A stretch of DNA of 64,000 bases from assembly GCA_916613615.1 (NCBI GenBank), contig OU744732.1:47669227-47733226 (forward strand), read 5' to 3'. The position numbers were made by a program, and so were the translations under genes. Below the pieces are notes generated by a model, which ran no database searches, was not told the DNA's origin, and was given only the letters and a program-made list of their open reading frames with translations. The stretch is from Steromphala cineraria. Taxonomy: Eukaryota > Mollusca > Gastropoda > Trochida > Trochidae. Shown here piece by piece: positions 22,377 through 34,300 of this stretch (positions are counted from its first letter, which is position 1; each line of letters starts with the position of its first letter).

Positions 22377-24363
22377 CTGAAAATAAAACAATTTTGTTTA
22401 TAAGAACAGCTTATCAAACATGTGTAAATAGGTAAACATTACATATTGAAAAAGAATGAATCTTGTTTGGGATATTTCATTAATCAGGATATTGTCATGT
22501 ATTTTCTGATTTTTAAATGGAAATGGTGTATTTCATTTCATAATAACAAGAAAAGAGTTTTCATATTGAAACAGATTTATATAGACTTTGAAAAAATATT
22601 TGCTTGTCTAAAATAGTGTCAGTTGGAAATTGTTAATCAAAAAAAGGAACCATTATGTTTTCTAATCCTAATTGAAAATGTGCATTACCACATTAACATT
22701 AGGTTTCCAATAATAATAAAACACCTATAACAAATAGTAAAAATTCCATAATGGTATCAAATGTAGACATGTTATAATTTTCCATTTTGTTATAAATTAA
22801 GGTCCATTTTGGCCACCAAATCCCAGTCTATAGTTTTATATAAAAACCTTTTTGCAGAAATTATTATTTTACAAAATATTTTGAGAGATGAAAAAATATA
22901 AGCTGATTGGAATACAATGAAATATCTGAAAGAGGATATTCCAATCAGTGGGGGACCTAATATTGGTTATTGCAGTTTTGTATTTTTATTCATTTTATCT
23001 TCCATGAGCTATCCTTTTCAATATATTGTAGACTTGTGTATAAACTAAGTCGCATGTCGTTTTTTTCAAATTCATAGGATTTATTACACTATGACCTCTC
23101 CTACCATTTTTTTTATTGAAAGTTTCAGTTTCAGTTTTTATTTAGCCCCAGTTTCAGAAATAGACATTTTACCATTCAACGTCACTTAGGAACTATTCCA
23201 CTATACAAAATACAATTGACATCAACAATGCCATACTTATGATTATAAGAACACCATCTGCTTGGCTTGACTACAATAGATCACCGTTGTTTTATAATTT
23301 TTGTTGTGGCGAATCTGTAAAAATCTCGACTTCCTATTTTCCTTTTGTCTGGTTTCATTAAAAATTAAGCTCAGTGCATCACAAACGAACATCGATCGTT
23401 ATTGAAATATAATTTATTCTCGTCAATTGATATAATTATTCAGATCTGATTCATTTCACAAAATAATTTTTTATTTCCATGCATACACTATTGATTTAGG
23501 TTAGGATTTTTTAAAAGTTTGTATTTAAAAGGGTTCTAGTTGAGTTCGTTTTAATTTTTGGAATCCCAGTTATATCCAAGGACGGTAACTCTAATCTATC
23601 AAGAAAAGCTCTAAATTGGTATTACACTTCATGCAACTATAAGCATGTTCAAGTCCCGTTTGAATTTTAAGGTTCCTTTTTTGCATCTTTCTGAATACGG
23701 ATTATGGCCCAAATTATTTAAATTATCTAAAATAGAAAGTATTCATTCATTATTCGTGGGAACCGATATTTGTCACTTAAAAGAATTTACCAAAATTAAT
23801 TTCTGAAAAACTAGATAGACGTTTTAATTTTAGACAATGGTAATATTAATCAAGGCTTGCTTTAGCACTTTGGTAATCATTTGTAAAAATTATACTTGTC
23901 TTTGGCGCCTCGTTATTTATGTCATACTTATATTTATAAAAACAGAATAAATTCTTACCATTTTATTATCCATTGGCGAGAATTTCTTTAAAAACTTAAT
24001 CAAATCCTCGTCAAAGAACAGATAACTGTTTGTTTTCCTAAGCGTAAATTTCAAGGATCAAAAATAATTCAGTTTCAATTAATCACTACGTGATTTTCAT
24101 TTCCTTATATTGATCTTTTATCAATTCCTAAAAACATGTACAATATGATCTGAAATGAACTTTATGTTGTTCAGATATTCCTCAAAATGCCAAAGATATG
24201 ACAATTGACTGTTTCAAATAAAATCGAACTATCGCCTAAATCTCATGCATGCACAATACTATACACATATACTGTTCCATTTGCTTTTGAACAGTTTTTG
24301 AACGATTGATGCGTGTCAGCACTGTTGCGACACATTGTCCTTATTTCAATCAACATTTCGACT
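22377..24363. other. Upstream region of the IMD-like gene, no further exon identified
   Basis: AT-rich. At 23121-23139 the minus strand reads as GAAACTGAAACT, which fits the interferon-regulatory-factor consensus GAAANNGAAA. The same phrase also occurs in bivalve repeats, so its meaning is open. Confidence 0.4.
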
Positions 24364-24367
24364 TTAA

Positions 24368-24712
24368 AGGGGCAGTAGCACGTTTTTAGTGGGAATATAA
24401 GGTGATGTCAGGAAAATGAAAATAAGTGGTTCCAATAAATTGAAAGACAATGTATTTAAACTAAATGGAGCCGTAATAATTCAAATATATAAAGTAATGT
24501 TTAGCCATACGATTCCTTTTTCTTACAGAAAATGAATAAAAGGTGTTCACAAATTTTTTTTGTGAATCTTCATACTTTGTCCTCTGACTATGGCTGATTG
24601 GCTTGTGTAATGAGATTAATGACACTATCAAATAATACATTTAGCATTATCATACAATTATAAGTGGAAATTTTAAAATATAAAATTATAAAAAAAACGT
24701 GCTACTGCCCCT
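24368..24712. mobile_element. piggyBac-like MITE, 345 bp, TTAA duplication
   Basis: Inverted termini AGGGGCAGTAGCACGTTTTT / AAAAACGTGCTACTGCCCCT, each bordered by TTAA (24364-24367, 24713-24716). An older copy lies at 25719-26074. Confidence 0.8.
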
Positions 24713-25253
24713 TTAACCATAAGGAAAATAATAGAAATTTGATGGATGAACAACTTCTTTATTTTCATAAAAGGGACTTTTCGGTATATATCCGAAAATC
24801 GTTTTCAAGCATATGGGAGAAATGAGAGACTTTATTATCTAATAAGTGGAACAAAAGCCACCAACAACCCCATGTAACAACACACAATTTCTCTATAATT
24901 ACAAATGAATGAATTTCGATACGACCTTGTGAATTAGGTAAGAGATACCTCTCAGCTCAAATTTCAATTGACCATGTAATACATTAACATTAATTGACGG
25001 TGGTTTATTACATAACAAGCACTAGGCCCCGCGGTATATGTTGTGGGAAAACTCAACGATGAATTTATTGTTTGGCAAGATAATGGGGTTAATTGACAAT
25101 TTATAGTAGAATGTGTAGCATAGGCATTTTTATGCATGTGCATTGTTAACCCTCCCGATGCTACCTCGGGCCTGAGAGGCCCGGTAGTCACTTTCTGTAG
25201 AAATCTGTGGAAATCGATGTATAATATTGGTTTTAGAATATCTAGATTCCATG

Positions 25254-25348
25254 TCAATCTAAATAAATTTAGATCAACAGATTTTTATTTTTTCACACAA
25301 CAGTTTGACCAAATATAAAACCTGTTGATCTAAATTTATTTAGATTGA
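25254..25348. repeat. Perfect 27-bp inverted repeat with 41-bp loop
   Basis: The left arm 25254-25280 (tcaatctaaataaatttaga...) is the exact inverse of the right arm 25322-25348. Transcribed, it would give a long hairpin. No open frame or target duplication was seen. Confidence 0.85.
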
Positions 25349-25718
25349 TTCCATGTATTCCTGAAAATCCTTAAACATAACATTTTCCCCGAATTAAATC
25401 ATTCAAAAAAATATTTTAAAAAGTTGATTTCAATTTTAAATCTCCAGTTTGTAAGTGATACTCTGGGCCATTGAGGCCAGTGGTCATCAATATTTTGATT
25501 TATCACTACTATTGAAATCGTCATTCATAAATGAATTTAGTGTTTCTACAGTAACTAAGTGGTCTTTAGGATATCGGTATGAAAAATATTAATCCTTTCA
25601 AACATTCCTCTGTTAATGTTCGTGTTTAAAGCATATTATTTTCATCCTCGGATTATCAGCATGGCTTGTTTATCAATTGAAATGTGAGCGGCATATGAGG
25701 CCCAGTGAAGCACCGAAG

Positions 25719-26074
25719 AGCAGTAAAATTGCGATGCACGGTTTTTGGGGGACTATAATAAGGTGATGTCAGGAAAAGGAAAATACATTTTTCTAATTGA
25801 AAGACAATGTATTTAAAGTAAATGGAGCAGTAATAAATCAAATATGTTATGTAAACTTCAGCCATGCGATTTCCCTTTCTTACACAAAATTATTCAAAGG
25901 TGTTCACACAAAAATGGAAGCCAATGGACTTTTTGTGAATCTATAATTTGTTTCCTGACTTTGGACGATTGGTTTATGTTATGAAATTGTTGACACTATC
26001 GAAATAATACAGTGAAGATCAGTGAAAAATTTATAAAATAAAATTAAAAAACAAACAAACGTGCTACTGTCCCT
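25719..26074. mobile_element. Decayed copy of the TTAA-flanked MITE
   Basis: Shares 'ataaggtgatgtcagg.aaa', 'aaagacaatgtatttaaa.taaatggag' and the right end cgtgctactgtccct followed by ttaa with 24368-24712. The left terminus has eroded. Confidence 0.7.
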
Positions 26075-27256
26075 TTAAAGCTAGTTTTAACTAGATTGGT
26101 ATAGAGCCCTTTGTTAGTATTAGTTTTCAGTTAATTTTAAATTAGATAGAAAGTTATTTTTTCTATTAATATTTTTGGTATATCAATGATGTCCGTGATA
26201 GGTGAATCTATGAGAGCTTATTTATTGTTCATGCTTTTAATCATATTTATTCTGCATTGAAACCCATCGTATTTCACACAAGCTGTTGTTGGCAGAATAA
26301 CTGATTAACCTAGCGGTTATAATCAAACACAACAAAAGTTTTTATTATTTTAACTAAATCGCATAAATTAAAAACGTTAAAGAATTGTAAATCAAGATAT
26401 ATTCATCAAAGCGGATATAAGAATTCATTTTAGATATTCAAATATGAAAAGGGTATAGTATACAGGTAAATGCTGATATATCAGAGCTTTGCAATAAGCG
26501 TACAGTAAATCCTTGAATAATCACCCGGCGGTTTTAATTTCAAACACCGATTTGAACACCTCTTCTTCTTCTTCTTTGACCCCGGCAATTATTCAAAGTA
26601 GGCGATTAATTGAGACAGGCGATTATTGATTTCGATTATCGATTCATTAATGAAAATGAAACCGTACCATCATCGTCGGCCATTTCTTATTAAGAATATT
26701 AAAAAGAATATCTTACCAACGGATAAAGGGCTCATTCGAGTGGGGTATTTTTTTGTGGAACCGAATATTCAGGAGGATTTTCTTGTTAACTAATATATAT
26801 TGATTTTTTATGATAATTTTACATTTGATTTCAAATATGTTTGTGAGGTCAATATTTCAGTTGTTCAAGATTTGCCAATTTGTATATCGCTCAAAAAAGA
26901 AAAACATCGTGAAACGAAGCCAATCATCGAAGGTACAACAAAATGTTGTCGTAACTGATAACTTTTATTATGAATAATTTTTAAATATGCTCCTCTTCTA
27001 TCAATCAAGTAGTTATTTCTTAATTTAGTTAATGAATTAGCATATACAGCACATTTGTTTTCTCGCAATGCTAACATTTCAAAATGGCGGATGAAAGCCG
27101 ATCGATTCGTGCCTTTAAATCACAATGAAGTGTTTCATAAATATGCATATTGGCCTACGCAGATAAACTTAAAATGGATATTTTCAGTTTTTTTTTACTT
27201 TCTTATGTAAGACCAGGCTTTATGGTATATTATCTGGATTATATGGTAGCTATATA
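26075..27256. other. Intergenic, no gene recognised
   Basis: AT-rich sequence. About 26508-26640 contains 'aataatcacccggcgg' and 'aattattcaaagtaggcgatta' phrases that resemble a decayed inverted-terminus element, but I could not delimit it. Confidence 0.4.
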
Positions 27257-27847
27257 GGGTGCCAGTGATTTCGTAGGAGGATCGTGTTCGTAGAAGCGGT
27301 GATTTCGTAGGAGGATCCAGTTCGTAGGAGGTGATTTCGTAGGAGTGACAATTTACATAATAATTTACATGTTACGTTTAGTTGTCAGCTTTGTCTTTTT
27401 TGCTTTTCGTTAACTAGATGTTTTGATTGTCAAATGCTTTGTCGGCGACCTACCTTTTTAATCTTCACCGATGAGATCTGTTAATCTTCCAATCCAATCT
27501 TTGATCAAATATATCAGCTTTCATAGAACCATACTTACCAAATTACTTTATTTTTTGAAACAACAATTTAAACTATTAAACAAGGGATTATCGATAATCC
27601 GCTAAAAATCAATTGCTAAATAAACTTGCATCGTCTTCCAGTCGTTTCCGCTAAGTGTATAACATCATACTTACCTCTTTAATTTTATTCATAAATGCAA
27701 ACGCCAACAATAAACATTGCCGGTAGGCCTAATCAACAAATCTTCAACATAAAAATCTACTTCTTCGAAAACACCGTCCAATCCTCCTACGAAGTCACCG
27801 AAAAATCCTCCTAAGAACTGGATCCTCCTACGAAATCACCTACACCC
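27257..27847. mobile_element. hAT-like MITE, 591 bp, with repeated GTAGGAGG termini
   Basis: A perfect 8-bp duplication, gctatata, flanks it at 27249-27256 and 27848-27855. The ends are GGGTG and CACCC, followed inward on each side by three variants of 'tttcgtaggaggat', so the inverted repeats are themselves made of tandem short repeats. The core is AT-rich and non-coding. Confidence 0.8.
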
Positions 27848-28248
27848 GCTATATATGTGTCTCAACGGTTGTATTGCCTGATGTTTTATCTACACGAAGC
27901 TTTCAAAAGAGATTCTCGATTCAACCTATCTGTCATTGTAGGCTTATATGTAGACCACATCCAATATCGGTTTTTACATTCTATTAAAAATGGTAGGCCT
28001 AGTAATGGTGCCAATTATCTCAGGACAGATCGTATATAGGCCTATATATACATATTTATTTCACTTTATTACATTTCACATACACATAAGTAAAAAATGA
28101 GTTTTAAACTTACTACATCCCTAACAAGATTATCAGTTAGAGCTTTAATCAAACCCGAGAAATATTCATATCATTCGGCCAATGAATCGTTATTTTGGTA
28201 AGAACTTATCGGCACCGCAGTGAATATATTTAATAGCAGACGAATCTA

Positions 28249-28378
28249 TCACGTGACGCTCTGCGAGCCAATCAAAACCATTGTAACATATACCTGGACG
28301 ATAAGTGCGACTTGCTATGGCGCGGAGCTAGCACCCAAACAAGGCAATTTCTGAGAAGGACGAAAGGCGTTATAATGG
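28249..28378 (+). promoter_or_regulatory. Candidate promoter and first exon of the ATP13A gene
   Basis: A patch richer in CpG than its surroundings holds TCACGTGAC (28249-28257), which fits the TFEB/CLEAR motif, and a CCAAT box (28268-28272). The presumed exon ends ATGG|GTAAGT at 28378, a strong donor. The ATG at 28375 plus one base joins the acceptor at 34557 in the frame of the ATPase, giving [18 protein letters not shown]. Human ATP13A2 is reported to be TFEB-responsive; the link here is inference. Confidence 0.55.
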
Positions 28379-31300
28379 GTAAGTTTCCTATTGGATACAA
28401 CCATAAAAAACTTTATTCATTCAACTTTCATATCGTCACACACGATCATTAAGAGAAATCCCTGTGAAGAAATCGTTCCGCGCGATCGAGTGCGATCTAC
28501 CATGTGGCCTCGTGTTATTGTATCGCCTGTGTTACGTGTGTATTTACCCAGGCGGATCTACCGACTTGCCGAACACACGTGTGTGTCATTTCATCTACAC
28601 TCCCTTTTCTGCATAGGCGTCGTATCATCAAAAATTCATGGCTATCCCTCATATCAAATTACACCAATGGTATTTAGACCAATCTTGAATTACAAATAAA
28701 AGTCTCTAAAACGGATCTTCATTTTTTTCTAATCAACCCTAACAGAATACATGAATGTTTAGTGAAGAGATATCTCTCTCCTTCCCCAACAGTTACCAGT
28801 TGTATATATCTTGTGAACAGTTCTTGAAAGACAAAATTCAAAGTCAACCAATAACATTGACCATTCAATAGCATGCATATGAATATTTCAATGAATGGTT
28901 TTTCTTTAATCTTTATTTTAGTTAGGTGTTTATTATGTGTCCCAGTTATGATCGCCCACATTACTCTCTGATGAAGAAATAAGTATTTTCGTTTTATCCA
29001 AAACCTCTTGATTTTCACAGTAAAGAATTTGTTATCCAGAAAATCTTGCTGTCCTTTTGTACATATACAGTTATCGTATTTCCTCTAATAAGCGGCTGGT
29101 CTTCAATAAGCGCCAGGAGTTACCGTATTTCTTCAAATAAGCGGCCAGGGACTTATTTTTTTAGCATCCCATCGCTTATTACAGGCCCGGCACGTATTTG
29201 AGACCCAGCGCTTATTAGAGGAGATACGGTATTGGTATAGTTGAGAAAATAAGCACCGAAACTCTAATAAGCGCGGGGTCCTAGGCCAACCAATGGATAA
29301 TGTCCCTTAGTTAACATTTTACAGTTATTCATTGTAAAAGACAGTTTAAAACAAACTGCAAAGACATAATTATAAGTGCCGGGTCTCCATGGCAATAAGT
29401 GCCAGGCCTCTAATAAGCGCCGGGGGGTTAAGGGGTGCTGAAAAATATGCGCCCTGGGGCTTATTAGAGAAAATATGGTATACTATATCACTTTTAGATG
29501 CCCTTCGATTAAAAACTCTTGCCCTAAAATGTTCATTACATTACATAGTAATTGTTTTCCATTATGATTATGATATCCCAATGCTGTGACATCATGAGGG
29601 TATGATGTCACAATGCTATGACATCACTGAAAGGGATTAAGGGGAAGTGCATTGTTCAGATATCATATGGGCATTTAATGGTTATCTTGGGAAATAGTAT
29701 GATTTTGAACCTTACATAGACTCTAACCCTCACTAGAGATGAAATAAATCAACAGTAAAATATTCTCCACATGCCTTGCATTTTCTTTTATTTTAACAAC
29801 TTAAATATTTGATCTCGATAAGATATTAGGGCAGGACTTCATGAACCATTTGAACTATAAGGCCAAAATAGAAATTTTTGTTTTATGTTTTTTTGTTGAA
29901 CTGAAAAGCTTTATCAGACAAATTATGCCAGTTAAACAATGACCCATTTAGACAAATTTTTTAACTTTAAAATAATCTTAATCAACACTTATATTTATCA
30001 ATATATACAAATTTACATAACAGAAATCAACATCCTGATACGATGCTGTATTGAGACATGAAATTTTGTTTACCAATATTTGGAATAAAATAAAAACCTA
30101 TCAACCTTCATCTTTCATTGTTTGTGACATGAAACACAAGACTTATTTGTTGGGCCTAATGGAGCTAGCAGAAAGAATCAGTTCATACAGTGGTACTCAA
30201 AAGTTTTTGAGCCTATTTTAGATCACAATACAGTCAAAAGCGATACTAGAGCCTATTGGGATGTTACTGAAACTCTTTCTGTAAAATCAAAACATATTCT
30301 TAATGAGATTGCAAATGACCAATTAAATTTCTTTAAGTATGTTATTTGGGCTTTCAGTGATAAATTTACCCCCCCGAGTCCTGCTTCAAATAATCACAAA
30401 AAAAGGACCTATATGAATTTAAACTTTGAGTCGAGGGATGCAAGGGTTTTACCTGGTTCTTTTGCTTTCACATTGAAGGACTCATTTAAATCTCATTTAA
30501 ATCTGCAAAGACTCATGAGACTTTGATCTAGCAAGTTCCTGAACTTATCAGGTCATATTTGTAGATTGATCACTGGCTTCGGTTTAAACAGAGTTTTTTC
30601 ATTAATTTTCACTGAAACCAGTAATTTATGCAAATTGATTAGTTGTATTCAGAGGACCAGGAATACTCAGTAAGATCATTAGTTCTGAGAGTCAAATATC
30701 AGACAAATATTATAAATGGTGTCTTTTAATTAAGCAGCTCTTAATCAAGAGAGTTAAGTTAGCCATTTTGATGCAAATTGGACAGAGACAATTTTAACTA
30801 ATCAAATATCCGATGTAGTCATTATCAGATGCAGAGTTGAAACACCCAAAGGGTCATTGTCTATCAACCCATGTCAAAGTTAAAAACCAGTACTCGATGA
30901 GTAAGGTCAGTCAGTGTTCTAATTAAAATATTGCAGGCGACTGTTCGGAGAGAATTTCACTTGAAAATCAATTTCAACACAACATAAAAGTTAATAAAAT
31001 AGATCAATTGCTAAATAGGTTTTCATATTGAGTTATGTATAGATAAAAAATGTATCTAATGATTATCTCTGTAATATTAAATATTTTTACCATTGCAAAG
31101 TAAGGATGTGCTGTATTATCGATATATATCGATATATTGAAACAACTAAAGATGTGCAACCTCACTCACTCACAGTCCTCACTCAGAAAAACAATTCTTT
31201 TGCAGCAGAGTTATTGGAGACAATGGAGAGCTTGTATCTTGTACTCATTACACAAAGAGAAGTTGCTCACACATTAAATGCCAATCTGAACAGTTAACAC

Positions 31301-34300
31301 ATACCGTATTCGTCCTATTAAGCGCCCTATTAATTTCCATATAACAGATTAGATTAGATTTCATGACAAAGACTATTTCTCCTAAACCAATCTAGATATC
31401 ATTCTGAAATTGTAGTATGTTATACCTTTAGTGATTCCGCACAGAAAGGTAGACGTTTCAGTTTTGAGAATCCAAGATGGCCGCAATAGCAGCCATATTG
31501 ACTTTTCAGCTGCAGATGACACATCATTATTATTAAATTTTAAGCTTTCATCAAGTGATCACTGGCACCATATAAATTCTCTTATTTGAACTTACTAATA
31601 ATAATATTATCTTAAATATGGAATATTTAAGATTGTCGTGCAAGTTGTTCTATATTTTTAAGTGTTTCTAAAAAAAATTAAGATGAAAGACAAACATAAT
31701 TGATTAATTTGTTTAAAATCTTTATGGCAACTAGCTGCAAAAACCAAATCACATTAAACATGTTAAATTTTAAACAATGGTATCTCCCTTTTATTCCTTT
31801 AAATACCACACATAAGGGGTCAACCAGAGTTCAGATATTCCACTATGCTGTCCAATACACATCCCAAGGCAGGCTGCTAGCATCACAGTGTCAGCTGCTA
31901 GTCTGTTGCATAATCAACCTGACCCAATTGATATGGTAGAGCATTATGCTATATGGCCATGGCCCATGTGTATGCAATAAAAGTTATGGACTTTTATTCT
32001 CATGACAGTGATATGTTCTTTCTAAGAATAACAACTTACACAAAACTTGTCTACAATAAGCTTTGTGTTTAGCAATCTACATGATAAGTTGATGTGGAAT
32101 AAATATGCAGATGAAAATCGAAAAGGGTTTAGTAAGAAAAATAAGGAAATTTGATTTGTCATATCTCTCTGTTGATTTGACAATGCAAAAATGTTTACCA
32201 TTATAGTACTGTATGAGTGTTACATAAATTGATACTTTAATGAAAGACATCTCATGGTCACTTGACATGTAAATATTATGTGAACAAAATAAACGTGTCT
32301 TATGCATTGCTGTGTTTATGACTTTCCTCTCAATCAGTCGTTCATTTTCCTTGAAAAATCTGTACTTTTGGGATTTTCCATATCCCATGCAGCATAACCA
32401 TCAGTGAAATAATCTTGAAATCATATAATTAATGATTCACTACAAAACAAATGTAAGTGGCCACCATCCTGTAAGTAATGAATGACATTTAAATGGATAC
32501 ACCTAAACCAATCAAGATATCATAATGAAATTAATACGGATGCCCACATAAAAGTAGCATTTTGAAGATTAAAAAGTACAAGATGGTCACCAATTCAGCC
32601 ATAGATATACAAAAAAGTTATACAAAAACCTACTGCTTGTTAACTTATCATCATTATATCATTCGTGTATTAATGTTTGTTCAAGCTCTAGTCGTTTCCA
32701 AAAGAAGACTAGTATTTTAAAAGATAAAAAAATCATGATGGCAGCCATAATCAATTATATAAAAGATGGTTACATGTATAATTAAACCAATACCACATCA
32801 TTCATTTTAAGGTGAGCTTCTGTACCCTCGGTACTTTTATTTTAAGCTAAGCGCCCGGGGCGCTTAATAGGACGAATACGGTAATTAAACTTGTGGAATG
32901 ACAGTGATAAAACAAATCATGTCAGAAACTGCCCAGTTAGTAGTGGCAGACACCCAGTTATGACCCAAACTCAAAGTCACTCGATTTGTCAATGGTATCT
33001 CTGGAAACTATTCCAGTCAGGAACAGTCCTCTCAGAAGCCTTCATTGGACTGTCATCACAAACTGTTTATTGACATTTACAACATGTTGGATTATGACAC
33101 AATGCCCATCAAATCAAATGATTATGAATAAGTGACCTTGATGGTTGGCAAGACAGCAAGAGAGAATGAATAAGCTTGAGTAGAACCACAGATGAGAGCT
33201 GATGGCAAGTCATCAGACATGTGACATCAGTTATAGGGCACATATTGGATGAAATCCTGGAGCACAGTAGTGTAGTTGTTAGCATGCTGGCCTCTCACGC
33301 CAGAGACCCTGGTTCGAATCCCGGTGGAGACACCAAAAATCTGGACTTGAGTCTAATCCTGTGTTGTGTTTCTAGGCAAGGCACTTTATCCACATTGCAC
33401 TCACAGTTTTGTTTCTAGAGGGGGTCCTGGGGATATTTGCCCACCCTTTTGGCTTGGTGTCCCTTAGAATTTTGTGAAGTAGGATACTTTTACCATTGCA
33501 AGGTACGTGTCCTGATGCTCAGAAATGGTCAAAATGACCCCCTCAGCTGATCACCTAGGAACAACACTGCACTCAGTCCACCCAGCTGTTTAAATGGGTA
33601 CCTGAAAACTGGATGTACTGACCTACGTGGTCGTGATTAGCGCTTAGTAGCAGCTGTAAAAGTACACATCTTTGGGGTAATAATGTAGCGCTTTGAGCAT
33701 GTCTTAAGACTTGGAAAAGGCGCAATATAAGTATGCACATTATTATTATTAAAGACACGTGCCTTGACAATGTCAAACAGACACGCCTGATGACTTCCAA
33801 TCAACCAAATGTGCTGCGTGTAGCAAAGTAGTAGGAGGTTGTATATGGTATCAGTGTAAATATTCATTTGACCCCATTTGTGTTTAGATTGGTCATATAA
33901 CTTTTGAAATTTACTTTCATGATTCATCCAAAATTAAAGCTGCCAATGACAGGACAAGTGTCATTTCTACAAAATACATGGGTTTGTTTCAACTTTGTTT
34001 TGATACATATTTGTCCACACTTGCGTCACAAGAAGTTTTGTTGCTCAGTATATTTGAATAGTGTGTAGTCTGTTTCCAAGCTTTGAGATTAGCTGAAACT
34101 TTATATGTAAAATGTGTTAATAAGGTCACTGAATATTTATCTTTATTTAGATTGCTTACTAGATTTTCATTTTTGTATTACATTTGAATATGTTACTGAT
34201 AAGAGTATATCTGCATACGAAACATTTTGTTAATCAAATGGTGTTGAATTTCTCCAAATGTTCCACTAACTGCTGTCTGATTGCCATAGTCAAAGGCTGT

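Noticed and set aside
33259..33335. Possible functional tRNA-Glu (CTC)
   Set aside because: Anticodon arm and B box are good, but it continues into a SINE body with an ATT-repeat tail, so it is a SINE head.
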